This document shows, one piece after another, positions 30,321-38,658 of a DNA stretch of 64,000 bases. Position numbers and translations under genes: made by a program. Origin of the DNA: Oceanobacillus profundus (GTDB lineage Bacteria; Bacillota; Bacilli; Bacillales; Amphibacillaceae); the NCBI RefSeq assembly GCF_003515705.1, contig NZ_QWEH01000017.1:45488-109487 (forward strand), read 5' to 3'. The notes beneath the pieces were generated by a model. The model saw nothing but the letters and a program-made list of their open reading frames with translations. It was not told the DNA's origin and did no database searches. The first letter of the stretch is position 1, and the number at the start of each line of letters is the position of its first letter.

Positions 30321-30647
30321 TAAATTATTGATTCAGAAACTCGATGAACAACAGAATTTTATACATAAAAATTTAGAAAAACGTTTTTTTTCGATTTTCG
30401 TTTTTAAGTGAAAAAATTAAATTTATAGTTTCAAAAAAAAATTGAGATATTTATATTCTTTTAGCCACGTACTCAACTGAATTTTTGAATTTAAGGTCGT
30501 GCATAATTTTATATATATATTTAAATACCGCACGGTTTTTAATTTGCAGGAAATTTTATGTATATATTGGGAGGTTTTTAGGAGGTTAGCGTCGAATATT
30601 GATTTATATTGTATTTTTGAAAAAATTAAATTGGAGGTACTTGTTTA

Positions 30648-31121
30648 ATGAAAAAGTTTATGACAGTTAGTATTTTATCCCTCATTTTTATGTTGGTTTT
30701 AGGTACTAATGTAGGAGCAACAAGCGCAGGAACAAACGTTGGAGTTTCTGAAAATCCACCAGCTGATGCAGAAACTGAAAATACTGAGGGTATGTCAACT
30801 CTAGGTTTGGGTAAACCGACTAAATCACATAATTTAAAAAGTAGTGGAGAGATGAAATTTTCAGGAAGTGCAGCAAACTCTAACCTATATACAAATAAAT
30901 ACTTTACTGGAGCCAGCAGTGTTTCAATAGAAGTGCGCAATTTTAGAGATGGAAAACTAAAATATAAACTTTATAAAAAAGGAACAATTGGTGCGGTAGG
31001 GACATTTACTCTGAACGCAAAACAGAGCCAAATATCTGTTCGTAATTTGGATTCAAAAGGACAATATTATATAAAATTTTATGGACCAAGTAATTTTAGT
31101 GGATCAGTAAAAGCTAATTGA
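30648..31121 (+). CDS. small secreted protein of unknown function
   Basis: The 157-residue protein has a signal peptide (MKKFMTVSILSLIFMLVLGT) with a likely cut after GATSAG near residue 28. An Asp/Glu/Thr-rich linker and a beta-rich region (about 65-157, many aromatic and Lys residues) follow. No cysteines or sorting signal are seen, so it should be released. I recognise no family. GGAGG lies 12 bases before ATG. It sits in the gene-poor stretch between cutC and the VOC gene. Confidence 0.6.
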   Translation: MKKFMTVSILSLIFMLVLGTNVGATSAGTNVGVSENPPADAETENTEGMSTLGLGKPTKSHNLKSSGEMKFSGSAANSNLYTNKYFTGASSVSIEVRNFRDGKLKYKLYKKGTIGAVGTFTLNAKQSQISVRNLDSKGQYYIKFYGPSNFSGSVKAN

Positions 31122-31209
31122 ATTAATAATTTTACAAGTGAAACGTCGTGATCTTTTTTCTCATGGTGTTTCACTCTGTTATATTTGAGTTTATTTTAGG
31201 AGAATGTTG

Positions 31210-32004
31210 ATGACGACCACTAAACTTAAGATAATTGCATTGATATCGATGTTTATTGACCATGTTGGTCAATTTATATCTAATACTCCAGAATGGTTTC
31301 ATTGGGTAGGTAGAATTGCAGCCCCAGTGTTTATTTATGCTCTAATTATAGGTTATCAATATACTTTAGATAGAAAAAAGTACATCATTCGTTTGTACCT
31401 ATGTACTTTGGGTATGGCTATATTAAACCTTATTATTAATATTGTTTTTAATGAAACCCAAATGTATATAACGAATAATTTTTTTGCTCCTCTTTTTTTG
31501 ATAATAATATTCATTTATTTTTTTGAGAAAAAGCAAATAAAATATGTTTTGTTTCTTGTTGTATGGCAAATGCTAGTTTTTTTGATTAGTATGCTGTTTT
31601 CAGAGATAGATTGGCGCTTTATTAGTGATGCTAGTGTTGTTTATCAATTTTTCGGTTCTATATTTGGTAGTGTTTTTTTTGTAGAAGGTGGACCGTTTTT
31701 TGTACTTTTAGGCTTGCTTCTTTATGTAACTAGAAAGACTAAGATTGGTATTAGCGTTGTTTATATCTTATTTTCTATATTTTGTTATGTTGTATACTCT
31801 AAATGGGGGTATAGACCAGATTTCTTTGCGGAATACCTAATTCAATATGCTGGGTATCAATGGATCATGATAATAGCATTACCGTTAATATTACTTTACA
31901 ACGGTAAAAAAGGGATTGGTTTGAAGTACTTTTTTTATGTTTTTTATCCTGTACACATTTTAATTTTATATTTAATTGGTGTTTATTTATCTCAATTAGG
32001 TTAA
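31210..32004 (+). CDS. TraX-family membrane protein
   Basis: The 264-residue protein has about eight membrane helices and the TraX N-terminal pattern TTKLKIIALISMFIDHVGQF, followed by GRIAAPVFIYALIIGY. TraX acetylates F pilin in enterobacteria. Chromosomal homologues in Firmicutes are acyltransferase-like and of unknown role. ATG 31210 is chosen because AGGAGA lies 6 bases before it. Confidence 0.8.
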   Translation: MTTTKLKIIALISMFIDHVGQFISNTPEWFHWVGRIAAPVFIYALIIGYQYTLDRKKYIIRLYLCTLGMAILNLIINIVFNETQMYITNNFFAPLFLIIIFIYFFEKKQIKYVLFLVVWQMLVFLISMLFSEIDWRFISDASVVYQFFGSIFGSVFFVEGGPFFVLLGLLLYVTRKTKIGISVVYILFSIFCYVVYSKWGYRPDFFAEYLIQYAGYQWIMIIALPLILLYNGKKGIGLKYFFYVFYPVHILILYLIGVYLSQLG

Positions 32005-32505
32005 GTATTAAAATAAAGAATGGCTTGAATTATGGAAGGAATCTACGAATAATCCAGACATCACGCAAGTGGATGTTCGTAAGGGCAACTTGGGGAATTT
32101 GGTTTCCCCCAATCGCCCTTGATTAAAAATGTTTATTGATTTATGCTATTCAGAAAGTGATGTCGCCAGTCCTGGAGCGACGAATAAAACAGGGATCGTT
32201 CTTCTCAATGACGATTTATAAAAGGGAGTCGCAAACCCATTATGCGACTCATTAAAATGTGGGTAGGAAAGTAATAAGACAGTGAAAGGTCATAGGAAAC
32301 TATGGCCTTTTTTGTTTTGCTTTAAATTCCTTGATAAGAAATGTACCGGATTTTGTGAGATGAGCGCTTATATTTATGAAGAGGGTCTGTTTATGAAATA
32401 GATATTGTTTAAGGCTCAAACATAGTAAGACAGATCAAAAGTTTTTAAAAAAGAAAGGTATTTAATAAAACAAAGTAAGTAATAAAAAATAAAGGAGTGA
32501 TAAGA
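32005..32505. other. gene-poor stretch with coding fragments and hairpins
   Basis: On the + strand, one frame near 32029-32121 reads EWLELWKESTNNPDITQVDV then KGNLGNLVSPNRP and stop. Another near 32128-32220 reads SDVASPGATNKTGIVLLNDD and stop. Both look like old coding sequence but I cannot assign them. Hairpins lie at 32091-32120 (GGGC...GCCC) and 32226-32250 (GAGTCGCA/TGCGACTC). A proper terminator lies at 32286-32318 (AAGGTCATAG/CTATGGCCTT and T run). Confidence 0.4.
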
Positions 32506-32767
32506 ATGGGAATGATCGAAATTAAAATAAAGATACCAGTAGAATTGATTGCATTGTTGTTTTTGCTTTCGTACAGGCAAGGATTTCCAGAGACAGAAAA
32601 GCTCTTGATGATCGGAAATATTTTTGAGGTTTCCATATTTGCTTAAAGAGACTGCGCAATCAAAAGAGGAAAATGATGATGGATATTATGTTAGCAAAGA
32701 AATGGCAGAAGGGTTCTTGCTGAACCAGAGATATCATTCAATAAGACTCTATTCAATTGAGTATTAA
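32506..32767 (+). pseudogene. unidentified frameshifted small gene
   Basis: AAAGGAGTGATAAGA precedes an ATG at 32506. The frame reads MGMIEIKIKIPVELIALLFL and stops at 32646. The +1 frame then continues LLKETAQSKEENDDGYYVSK to a stop at 32767. The two together look like one gene split by a frameshift near 32620-32640. I recognise no family. The 32768-32959 remainder is AT-rich and empty. Confidence 0.3.
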
Positions 32768-32959
32768 GGTACTTTGAAAAAAATAAGTTAATAACACACT
32801 TTAAATAGATTGTATTTTACAAACTTTATAAAATTTTATATGATCAATATAGATTTTGGGATAAGCTGTAATGGTTGCTTCTCCTATGCCTAAAGTAATT
32901 GGAGGTATCAGCAATCTGAAACAGTAACATTCAATAAAAAATACGGGAGCGGTAATAAC

Positions 32960-33340
32960 GTGGAGAATATCTTGCCGATAAAAAATCAAATGAATGGTGT
33001 GTTTGTACATGTGTCGGATTTGAAAGCTTCTGCAAAATGGTATTGTGACTTATTAGGAATGGATGTTGATTTAGAACGAGTTGTGTCACCGGTTTTTAAC
33101 GTCCTGTTAGTAGGGACATCATCGCTCACTTTAGATGATCACACCTTTGATCCGTTTTTCAAACATCATGTGAGCCCTAGTCCGATTTTCAATTTTTATG
33201 CACCCAATATTGATGATGCTTATAAATATGTGAAAGAAAAAGGGATTGTAATTGTGAGAGAAATGGAGTGGGTGGAAGACACAGCCTGGTTTAATATAAA
33301 GGATCCAGATGGAAATGTCGTCATGATTTGTAATTGCTAA
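32960..33340 (+). CDS. VOC (glyoxalase/bleomycin-resistance) family protein
   Basis: The 126-residue protein has two beta-alpha-beta-beta-beta halves: GVFVHVSDLKASAKWYCDLL at the start and NFYAPNIDDAYKYVKEKG then FNIKDPDGNVVMI at the end. The family uses metal-dependent or ligand-binding sites. The metal ligands are not certain here, so the function is open. It starts at GTG. A DUF1572 gene follows 115 bases later. Confidence 0.8.
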   Translation: MENILPIKNQMNGVFVHVSDLKASAKWYCDLLGMDVDLERVVSPVFNVLLVGTSSLTLDDHTFDPFFKHHVSPSPIFNFYAPNIDDAYKYVKEKGIVIVREMEWVEDTAWFNIKDPDGNVVMICNC

Positions 33341-33455
33341 GGATTCCATAATCGATTAGTTAGTGGGCACCTTTTTACTTTGATTTATACAACAGCATAT
33401 ATAAGAAGGATAGTGTTCATCTACCTCAAAATTTGAATTGAATCTATAATAAGGG

Positions 33456-33959
33456 GTGATTTTAATTACCTTTGAAAAGGAGTACCTGACAACTATAATT
33501 GAACAGTTTAAACATTTTAAAGAACGTGCAGAAAAGGGAATCGAACAATTATCTGAAATGGATTTACACTGGAAGTCAAATGAAGAGTCGAATAGCATTG
33601 CAATTATTATCAAACATTTGAGTGGGAATATGCACTCTCGATGGGTAGATTTTTTAACGGCGGATGGAGAAAAAGCTTATAGAAATAGAGACCTAGAATT
33701 TGTTGATCGTAATGAGTCAAAGAAACATCTGATGCAGATTTGGGAAGATGGATGGAAGCTGCTTTTTCATACAATCGGGAACCTTAACGGAGAAGATCTA
33801 AATCGGAAGGTTACACTAAGGGGGAAATCGATTAGTGTGCTTCAAGCAATTCAAACAGAAGTCGTTCACATTAGCTATCACTTAGGGCAAATTCTTTATA
33901 TCGGGAAACAAATCAAGGGAAAAGAATGGATCATTTTAAGCATTCCGAAGAACAAATGA
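33456..33959 (+). CDS. DUF1572 (DinB-like) protein
   Basis: The 167-residue four-helix protein resembles YizA and the DinB/YfiT superfamily: MHSRWVDFLTADGEK, then VVHISYHLGQILYIGK with the third conserved His. The first His (IIKHLSGNM) and second (MHSRW) would complete a metal triad. Function is unknown; related proteins are thiol transferases. The start is odd: AAGGGGTGA overlaps the GTG at 33456, and no other in-frame ATG/GTG/TTG follows closely. The stop overlaps the next small gene (ATGA). Confidence 0.75.
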   Translation: MILITFEKEYLTTIIEQFKHFKERAEKGIEQLSEMDLHWKSNEESNSIAIIIKHLSGNMHSRWVDFLTADGEKAYRNRDLEFVDRNESKKHLMQIWEDGWKLLFHTIGNLNGEDLNRKVTLRGKSISVLQAIQTEVVHISYHLGQILYIGKQIKGKEWIILSIPKNK

Positions 33960-34093
33960 TTAGGATAGCTATAATCTGCAGTGATGTTAGAAGAAATTGT
34001 AAAACAATAACTAAACCAGTCGAAAATCAAAAAGGGCTTCCCTATCCCTATATGATTCATTGTTTGGCTGACCTTAAAGAGGAGATTGATTAG
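33956..34093 (+). CDS. small ORF, 45 codons, coupled between DUF1572 and DUF1801 genes
   Basis: ATG 33956 overlaps the previous stop by 4 bases (ATGA), and its TAG (34091-34093) touches the next ATG (34094). The peptide begins MIRIAIICSDVRRNCKTITK and ends LPYPYMIHCLADLKEEID. Three cysteines are present. The ribosome site of the DUF1801 gene (GAGGAG) lies inside its end. I recognise no family. The fit to both neighbours argues for real translation, though a fortuitous frame is possible. Confidence 0.5.
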   Translation: MIRIAIICSDVRRNCKTITKPVENQKGLPYPYMIHCLADLKEEID

Positions 34094-34456
34094 ATGACTG
34101 ATAAGATACGAACAACTGAGAAAGTTGATCAAATGATTGATCAATTGTCACCTGACATTCAAGAGATTACAAATGCATTGCGGAAAGTTATTTTTGATGC
34201 TTCGCCCAAGCTTATTGAAGAGTTCAAATGGTCAATGCCTAGCTATTCATATAAGGGGCTCGTATGCTATCTGCAACCTGCTAAGAAACATGTTAATTTA
34301 GGGTTTTATAAAGGAAATGAAATTGAAAGTGACTTATTGAAGGGTACAGGAAAAGCGATGCGCCATATAAGAATTACAAAGATTGAGGATATTCAAGAGG
34401 ACATCTTCACTTCGCTTATTGAAAAAGCAATCACATTGAATGAATCTAAAGAGTGA
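34094..34456 (+). CDS. DUF1801 (YdhG-like) protein
   Basis: The 120-residue protein has the DUF1801 pattern: LRKVIFDASPKLIEEFKWSM, PSYSYKGLVCYLQPAKKH, LGFYKGNEI and a C-terminal helix. Family members are putative iron-chaperone or frataxin-like folds, but none is proved here. It begins directly after a small ORF and ends in a GTGA overlap with another. Confidence 0.83.
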   Translation: MTDKIRTTEKVDQMIDQLSPDIQEITNALRKVIFDASPKLIEEFKWSMPSYSYKGLVCYLQPAKKHVNLGFYKGNEIESDLLKGTGKAMRHIRITKIEDIQEDIFTSLIEKAITLNESKE

Positions 34457-34620
34457 AGACTATAAATACTAGAACGCTACAATTATCAATTTTACTTGTG
34501 ATACTTTCTGTAAAAATGATAAGTAGCTTTTATACGGTTATGTTTAGGTGTGATGAGCCAAATGAAATGATTAACCGGATCAATTGGATGAGAGAGCAGA
34601 GCCTAATTGAAATCGGTTAG
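34453..34620 (+). CDS. small ORF, 55 codons, probable membrane peptide
   Basis: GTG 34453 overlaps the DUF1801 stop (GTGA) and the frame stays open to TAG 34618-34620. The ABC ATPase starts 15 bases later. The peptide has one hydrophobic segment (LQLSILLVILSVKMISSFYT) and a charged tail (DEPNEMINRINWMREQS). It could be a one-helix membrane peptide linked to the transporter. No family is recognised. Its length was checked codon by codon and it has no internal stop. Confidence 0.5.
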   Translation: MKTINTRTLQLSILLVILSVKMISSFYTVMFRCDEPNEMINRINWMREQSLIEIG

Positions 34621-34635
34621 GTTGGGGGCGATTAA

Positions 34636-35487
34636 ATGGAGAAGTTTGTGGAGCTTGAGCATATTAGTAAAGCGTACAATAATCAACAGGTTTTACGTGA
34701 TATCTCGCTTACCATTGATCAAAAACAAGTTATTGCAATACTGGGCGGGAATGGTACTGGAAAAAGCACCATTTTACGATTGATAGCGGGACTTGAGAAG
34801 CCAACTTCTGGTAAGGTTATTTATCCTAATAAAAAGATTAGAATAGGATATGTACCAGAGAGGTTTCCAAAAGATATACGTTTCACTCCAAGTGAGTATT
34901 TGTGTTACATAGGTACAATTACTGGAATTTCAAAAGCGCGTCTTAGGAAAAATATTCCAACATTTTTACGTCGGTTTCAGTTAGAAAAGCTGGATAATCA
35001 CCGGATAAATGAACTTTCAAAAGGAAACACCCAGAAAGTTGGGATTATCCAAGCTATCATGCAAAGGCCAGAGCTTTTAATCCTGGACGAACCTATATCC
35101 GGACTTGACGCTCAAGCCCAACAGGAATTACTACTTGTAATCAAAGAATTGAAAGAACGAGGGTCGACAATACTATTAACCTATCATGAATCAAACATCT
35201 TTGAGGATATAGTGGAAACGACTTACTATATATATAATGGCCTTCTTTCAAAGACAAAGATGAAAAACGAAAAGGATTCATTGAAGTTAATAGAAGTAAA
35301 GCGGTTGGATGATTCTCAGGTGAAACAATGGGAGGAAGTATTGCACATGAAGGAAATGGATAATGGGTTGTTACTATATGTTCATGCGAATTATAGTGAT
35401 AAAGTTTTATCGAGAATCCTAGCATTACAAGGAAGCATTAATCAAGTAACAACTGTAGATAACGATGGAGAGTGGGAAAGGGAATAA
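34636..35487 (+). CDS. ABC transporter ATP-binding protein
   Basis: The 283-residue ATPase has Walker A LGGNGTGKST, a degenerate signature LSKGNTQKVGI, Walker B LLILDEP, the D-loop GLDAQAQ and the His switch LTYHES. A C-terminal 60-residue extension follows residue 220. With the small permease after it, it makes a YtrB-like or antimicrobial-peptide-type ABC exporter. The substrate is unknown. Confidence 0.85.
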   Translation: MEKFVELEHISKAYNNQQVLRDISLTIDQKQVIAILGGNGTGKSTILRLIAGLEKPTSGKVIYPNKKIRIGYVPERFPKDIRFTPSEYLCYIGTITGISKARLRKNIPTFLRRFQLEKLDNHRINELSKGNTQKVGIIQAIMQRPELLILDEPISGLDAQAQQELLLVIKELKERGSTILLTYHESNIFEDIVETTYYIYNGLLSKTKMKNEKDSLKLIEVKRLDDSQVKQWEEVLHMKEMDNGLLLYVHANYSDKVLSRILALQGSINQVTTVDNDGEWERE

Positions 35488-35524
35488 GATGTCACGCTAT
35501 TTCCAATTATAAGGAGGGATCTAT

Positions 35525-36223
35525 TTGAAAGAACTGATTAAATTTAGTTTGCACGATTATTTGCGGTCCCATAAATACTTTCCTCCCATCTCTACTTTCT
35601 TCGTCTTAGTATTTGTCCAATATACATATACTCCAAATCCAATCATTGATAGTTATGCTGTGACTGCGTTGATTATATATGTTATATCGTCCTGGTTGTG
35701 TATCAGTGTTTTATCACTGGATCCACCAGTACAAAGACAAATTATGATACTTCATGCTAAAGGGAGAAATCGTTACTATATTTCAAAATTATTATCTGTA
35801 TGGCTAATAGCCGTGCTGCTAACTGTATATTCTTTTGTATATCCGATTATTTTTGGTATGTTCGCTGAACCTGTGACATTAACAATTGGTTTTGTTTCTT
35901 TTGCAAACCATATTTTATTAGCAACTCTTGGTATTACGGTTGCTAGTTTATTTAGTGAAGCACTGATGGAAAGCCCTGTAAATTCCTATGGTGGGCTAGC
36001 ACTTACTATTGTTCTTTCCATCGCAGCTCTTGGAATCCATGGTGCCCTGCCTGCTGCTTTGAAAAATATAACCTGGGTTATTCCTCCTGCAGTAAACACA
36101 CAGCAATCACTAATGAATTGGAGCGGGGAAAATCTTGGAGACCTATCCATATTTCCTTTTATCTGGATAATCATTTACTCGATTCTTCTTTTAATTTTGT
36201 TTTTGAAATTGGCTAAATGCTAG
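35525..36223 (+). CDS. ABC transporter permease, six-helix
   Basis: The 232-residue membrane protein has six predicted helices and starts at TTG 35525 after AAGGAGGGA. A short cytoplasmic head (MKELIKFSLHDYLRSHKYF) precedes helix 1. It is the likely membrane partner of the ATPase 38 bases upstream. No substrate clue exists. Confidence 0.78.
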   Translation: MKELIKFSLHDYLRSHKYFPPISTFFVLVFVQYTYTPNPIIDSYAVTALIIYVISSWLCISVLSLDPPVQRQIMILHAKGRNRYYISKLLSVWLIAVLLTVYSFVYPIIFGMFAEPVTLTIGFVSFANHILLATLGITVASLFSEALMESPVNSYGGLALTIVLSIAALGIHGALPAALKNITWVIPPAVNTQQSLMNWSGENLGDLSIFPFIWIIIYSILLLILFLKLAKC

Positions 36224-36284
36224 AGAATAAAAATTAAGGATTCGTTATTTTATTGGAGCGACAGGACTCCGTAGAAAGTATAAA

Positions 36285-36315
36285 GGATGGAAAGAACATA
36301 TCCTTTCTCCCATCC
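36285..36315. terminator. terminator shared by the ABC operon and the catalase relic
   Basis: GGATGGAAAG (36285-36294) pairs with CTTTCtcCCATCC (36303-36315). The T tail on either strand is weak. Confidence 0.5.
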
Positions 36316-36326
36316 AATATAAAAAG

Positions 36327-37121
36327 CTATTTTCTGTCCCAAAACCGCTGCTGCGCTATGGCAGAAACAAAATCCTCACCAAAATCTGTATTATTTGCAG
36401 CAAAAACTACACCAGCCAAAATATTGTTTTCTGATGCATGAATAAAAGACTCACCAGTTGAGGAAACACCAATTGGTTTATAGTATAGTGCTTATAAGCT
36501 ACATGTACAAATTCCGTGATGTCTGAGTTGAATTTTACCTGGTTTCTAGAACTTCCGCCAATAACGTAAAGTGAGTCTACAAGATAAGGGCTCGATGTAA
36601 GAAACGTTTTATCAACTTGGAGTGTTGTTCCATCATTTCCGATAACCGTACCAAGCCTTTCACTTATGATGTCAACAAAAACACCATATTGCTGTAAGGT
36701 GTTAAGTGCATTGGTTACCTCATTACCGTTATAACCATCGCCAATAAGTACGCCTGCTTTTTGTGTATATGCATATTTAGATGTACTGGCCTGACTAAGG
36801 GAAGAATAGCTTGTAGAAACAGGAACATTGGATCCGCTTGGTCGATCCACCCCGATGTTATCCGCAACACCTTGCATGAACCACTCTTTCAGGTATTTCT
36901 TCATGAACAAAGTGTGACACCTTCTCTAATAATTCATAATCCTGACGTAAGGAAGGTCCACGGATACCTGCTTTTAATTGATCCTGATCCTGTGATCTTT
37001 TTTTTCCTTCCTGTGTTGTCATTGGCTGGCCGTAGTCGCTCATTCGGTATTGTTCTAGTTGTTCTTGTTTAAAGTCTTGATTTACCCGTTTTTGGTTTTT
37101 TGATGATTTCTCATCATCCAT
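36327..37121 (-). pseudogene. katE: large-subunit catalase (KatE type) with the core deleted
   Basis: From 37121 the minus frame reads a KatE N-terminus (ending [11 protein letters not shown], up to about 36872), then breaks. The next frame (from about 36870) reads the C-terminal flavodoxin/DJ-1-like domain: [48 protein letters not shown]. The haem core, over 400 residues judging by the family length near 690, is gone. A tandem 5-base duplication (TATAG TATAG, 36479-36488) shifts the frame again. The old end, STGESFIHASENNILAGVVF to RFWDRK, runs to 36327. It cannot be a catalase. Confidence 0.85.
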
Positions 37122-37473
37122 TTAATCACCCTTTCAAACGGTTGAGATATAAGTACCATTTCTATACTTACGTTTTTTTTCTAATATTAGAACACAGATT
37201 TATTAGCGTAAGGGGTTCTGAGCATGACCCGCCTCTTACCTCTTGCAATGCCCTCATTATAGTTAGTGAAGTATCGATTGCTGTGCCTAAACCTTTATAT
37301 TAATTGATACAAAGTATGGTGCTTTAATAGGACTTTTAAAAATGTACATACTTTTTGCCGTTAGCCCAAATAATATAGATGTTTTTAACAAGACTTTAAT
37401 TAATATATAAAAACTTAAATGAACAACAAATCAATGTGAACAAAACTAAAACAAAGAAAAGTGGAGAATTTTT
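37122..37473. other. AT-rich intergenic stretch
   Basis: The divergent promoters of the catalase relic and the MBL gene must lie here. No clear sigma-B promoter, repeat or small gene was seen. Confidence 0.3.
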
Positions 37474-38343
37474 ATGGAAAAAGACATACAAAATGGAATG
37501 CATGATTCAATGGAGGATCAGTTTCTGCCGATGTATTCGATGACGAGTGGAGTTGGGAAGGAGGTTCTTCCCGATCTTTACTGCTATACAAATCAAATTG
37601 TGAATTTGTGCTGTGTGGGTAATCCGGATAATTCAGGTGAGTGGGTTTTAGTGGACACTGGTATGCCTGAATCATCCAATCGGATTGTGGAAATGGTAGA
37701 GGAGCGGTTTGGAGAAGACAGTAAACCACAAGCAATTATACTAACACATGGACACTTTGATCATGTTGGCGCAGTTGTAGATTTAGTGGAGAAGTGGGGA
37801 ATTAAAGTATATGCCCATGAGGCTGAGTTGCCTTTTTTAACTGGAAAACAAGACTATCCAGAACCGGATGGATCCGTTGAAGGGGGACTTGTGGCAAAAA
37901 TGTCACCAATGTTCCCAAATGAAGCTGTTAACTTAGGAAGCAATATAGAAGCACTGCCTGATGATGGAAGTGTTCCACATATGCCTGGTTGGAAATGGAT
38001 TCATACACCAGGACATGCTCCTGGTCATGTATCTTTATTTAGGGAAAAAGATCGTGCTCTTATTGCTGGCGATGCTTTTGTTACTGTGAAACAAGAATCA
38101 CTTTACAAGGTAATGACTCAAAAAGTGGAAATAAACGGCCCGCCAAGGTACTTAACGACTGATTGGACTGCTGCTTGGGAATCTGTTAAAAAGCTGGAAG
38201 ACTTAAACCCTGCTATTGTGGTAACTGGTCATGGAATGCCAGTGTCTGGGCAAGAACTTTCAGAAGGATTAGCAAGACTAGTTAAAGAATTTGACCGACT
38301 AGCAATACCAGATTATGGTCGGTTTGTAGACCCCAAACACTGA
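37474..38343 (+). CDS. MBL-fold metallohydrolase
   Basis: The 289-residue metallo-beta-lactamase-fold enzyme has the metal motif THGHFDHVG (residues about 90-98), a second His in HTPGHAPGHVS, Asp in ALIAGDAF, and a final His in VVTGHGMP. It is a generic hydrolase of the glyoxalase II/YflN type. Substrate cannot be told. It has its own terminator. Confidence 0.85.
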   Translation: MEKDIQNGMHDSMEDQFLPMYSMTSGVGKEVLPDLYCYTNQIVNLCCVGNPDNSGEWVLVDTGMPESSNRIVEMVEERFGEDSKPQAIILTHGHFDHVGAVVDLVEKWGIKVYAHEAELPFLTGKQDYPEPDGSVEGGLVAKMSPMFPNEAVNLGSNIEALPDDGSVPHMPGWKWIHTPGHAPGHVSLFREKDRALIAGDAFVTVKQESLYKVMTQKVEINGPPRYLTTDWTAAWESVKKLEDLNPAIVVTGHGMPVSGQELSEGLARLVKEFDRLAIPDYGRFVDPKH

Positions 38344-38369
38344 TGCGAGAAATCGTAAGAACGAAGAAG

Positions 38370-38407
38370 GTGACTCAAAAGAATGAGATTTTGAGTCACT
38401 ATTTTTA
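38370..38407 (+). terminator. terminator after the MBL gene
   Basis: GTGACTCAAAA and TTTTGAGTCAC arms are followed by TATTTTT. Confidence 0.85.
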
Positions 38408-38548
38408 ATCAATATGAAATTGTCCCTTTCGCTTACTATCCACTTCTCTTATTAGTGTATACACGCAACTGTTACATCATTTCAGGAGCTACTTCAATTT
38501 GCGGTTTCACAATTTGGACACAGCTATTTCTTTTTTACTATGATAGCA

Positions 38549-38594
38549 TACAATATATAGTGTTAATTTGTTTTGTTAACACCAAATGTAGTAT
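38549..38594. promoter_or_regulatory. NrdR boxes upstream of nrdD
   Basis: TACAATATATAGTGTT (38549-38564) is the reverse of the NrdR consensus (ACACTATATATTGT-like). A weaker copy, ACACCAAATGTAGTAT, lies at 38579-38594. Centres are 30 bases apart, close to the usual 31-32. This predicts dATP/ATP-sensed repression by NrdR. Confidence 0.62.
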
Positions 38595-38658
38595 TAAGGC
38601 TTGGAGGAATAAAACAAAATAAGAGAACTAGAAACAATAAAAAAGGGAGAGCGGAAAA

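Noticed and set aside
31137..31175. GTGAAAC/GTTTCAC stem after the secreted protein gene
   Set aside because: The loop is long and no T run follows, so a terminator call is not supported.
38495..38512. Possible Rex site before nrdD
   Set aside because: Only the half TTCACAA is present; the other half is CAATTTG, too far from TTGTGAA.
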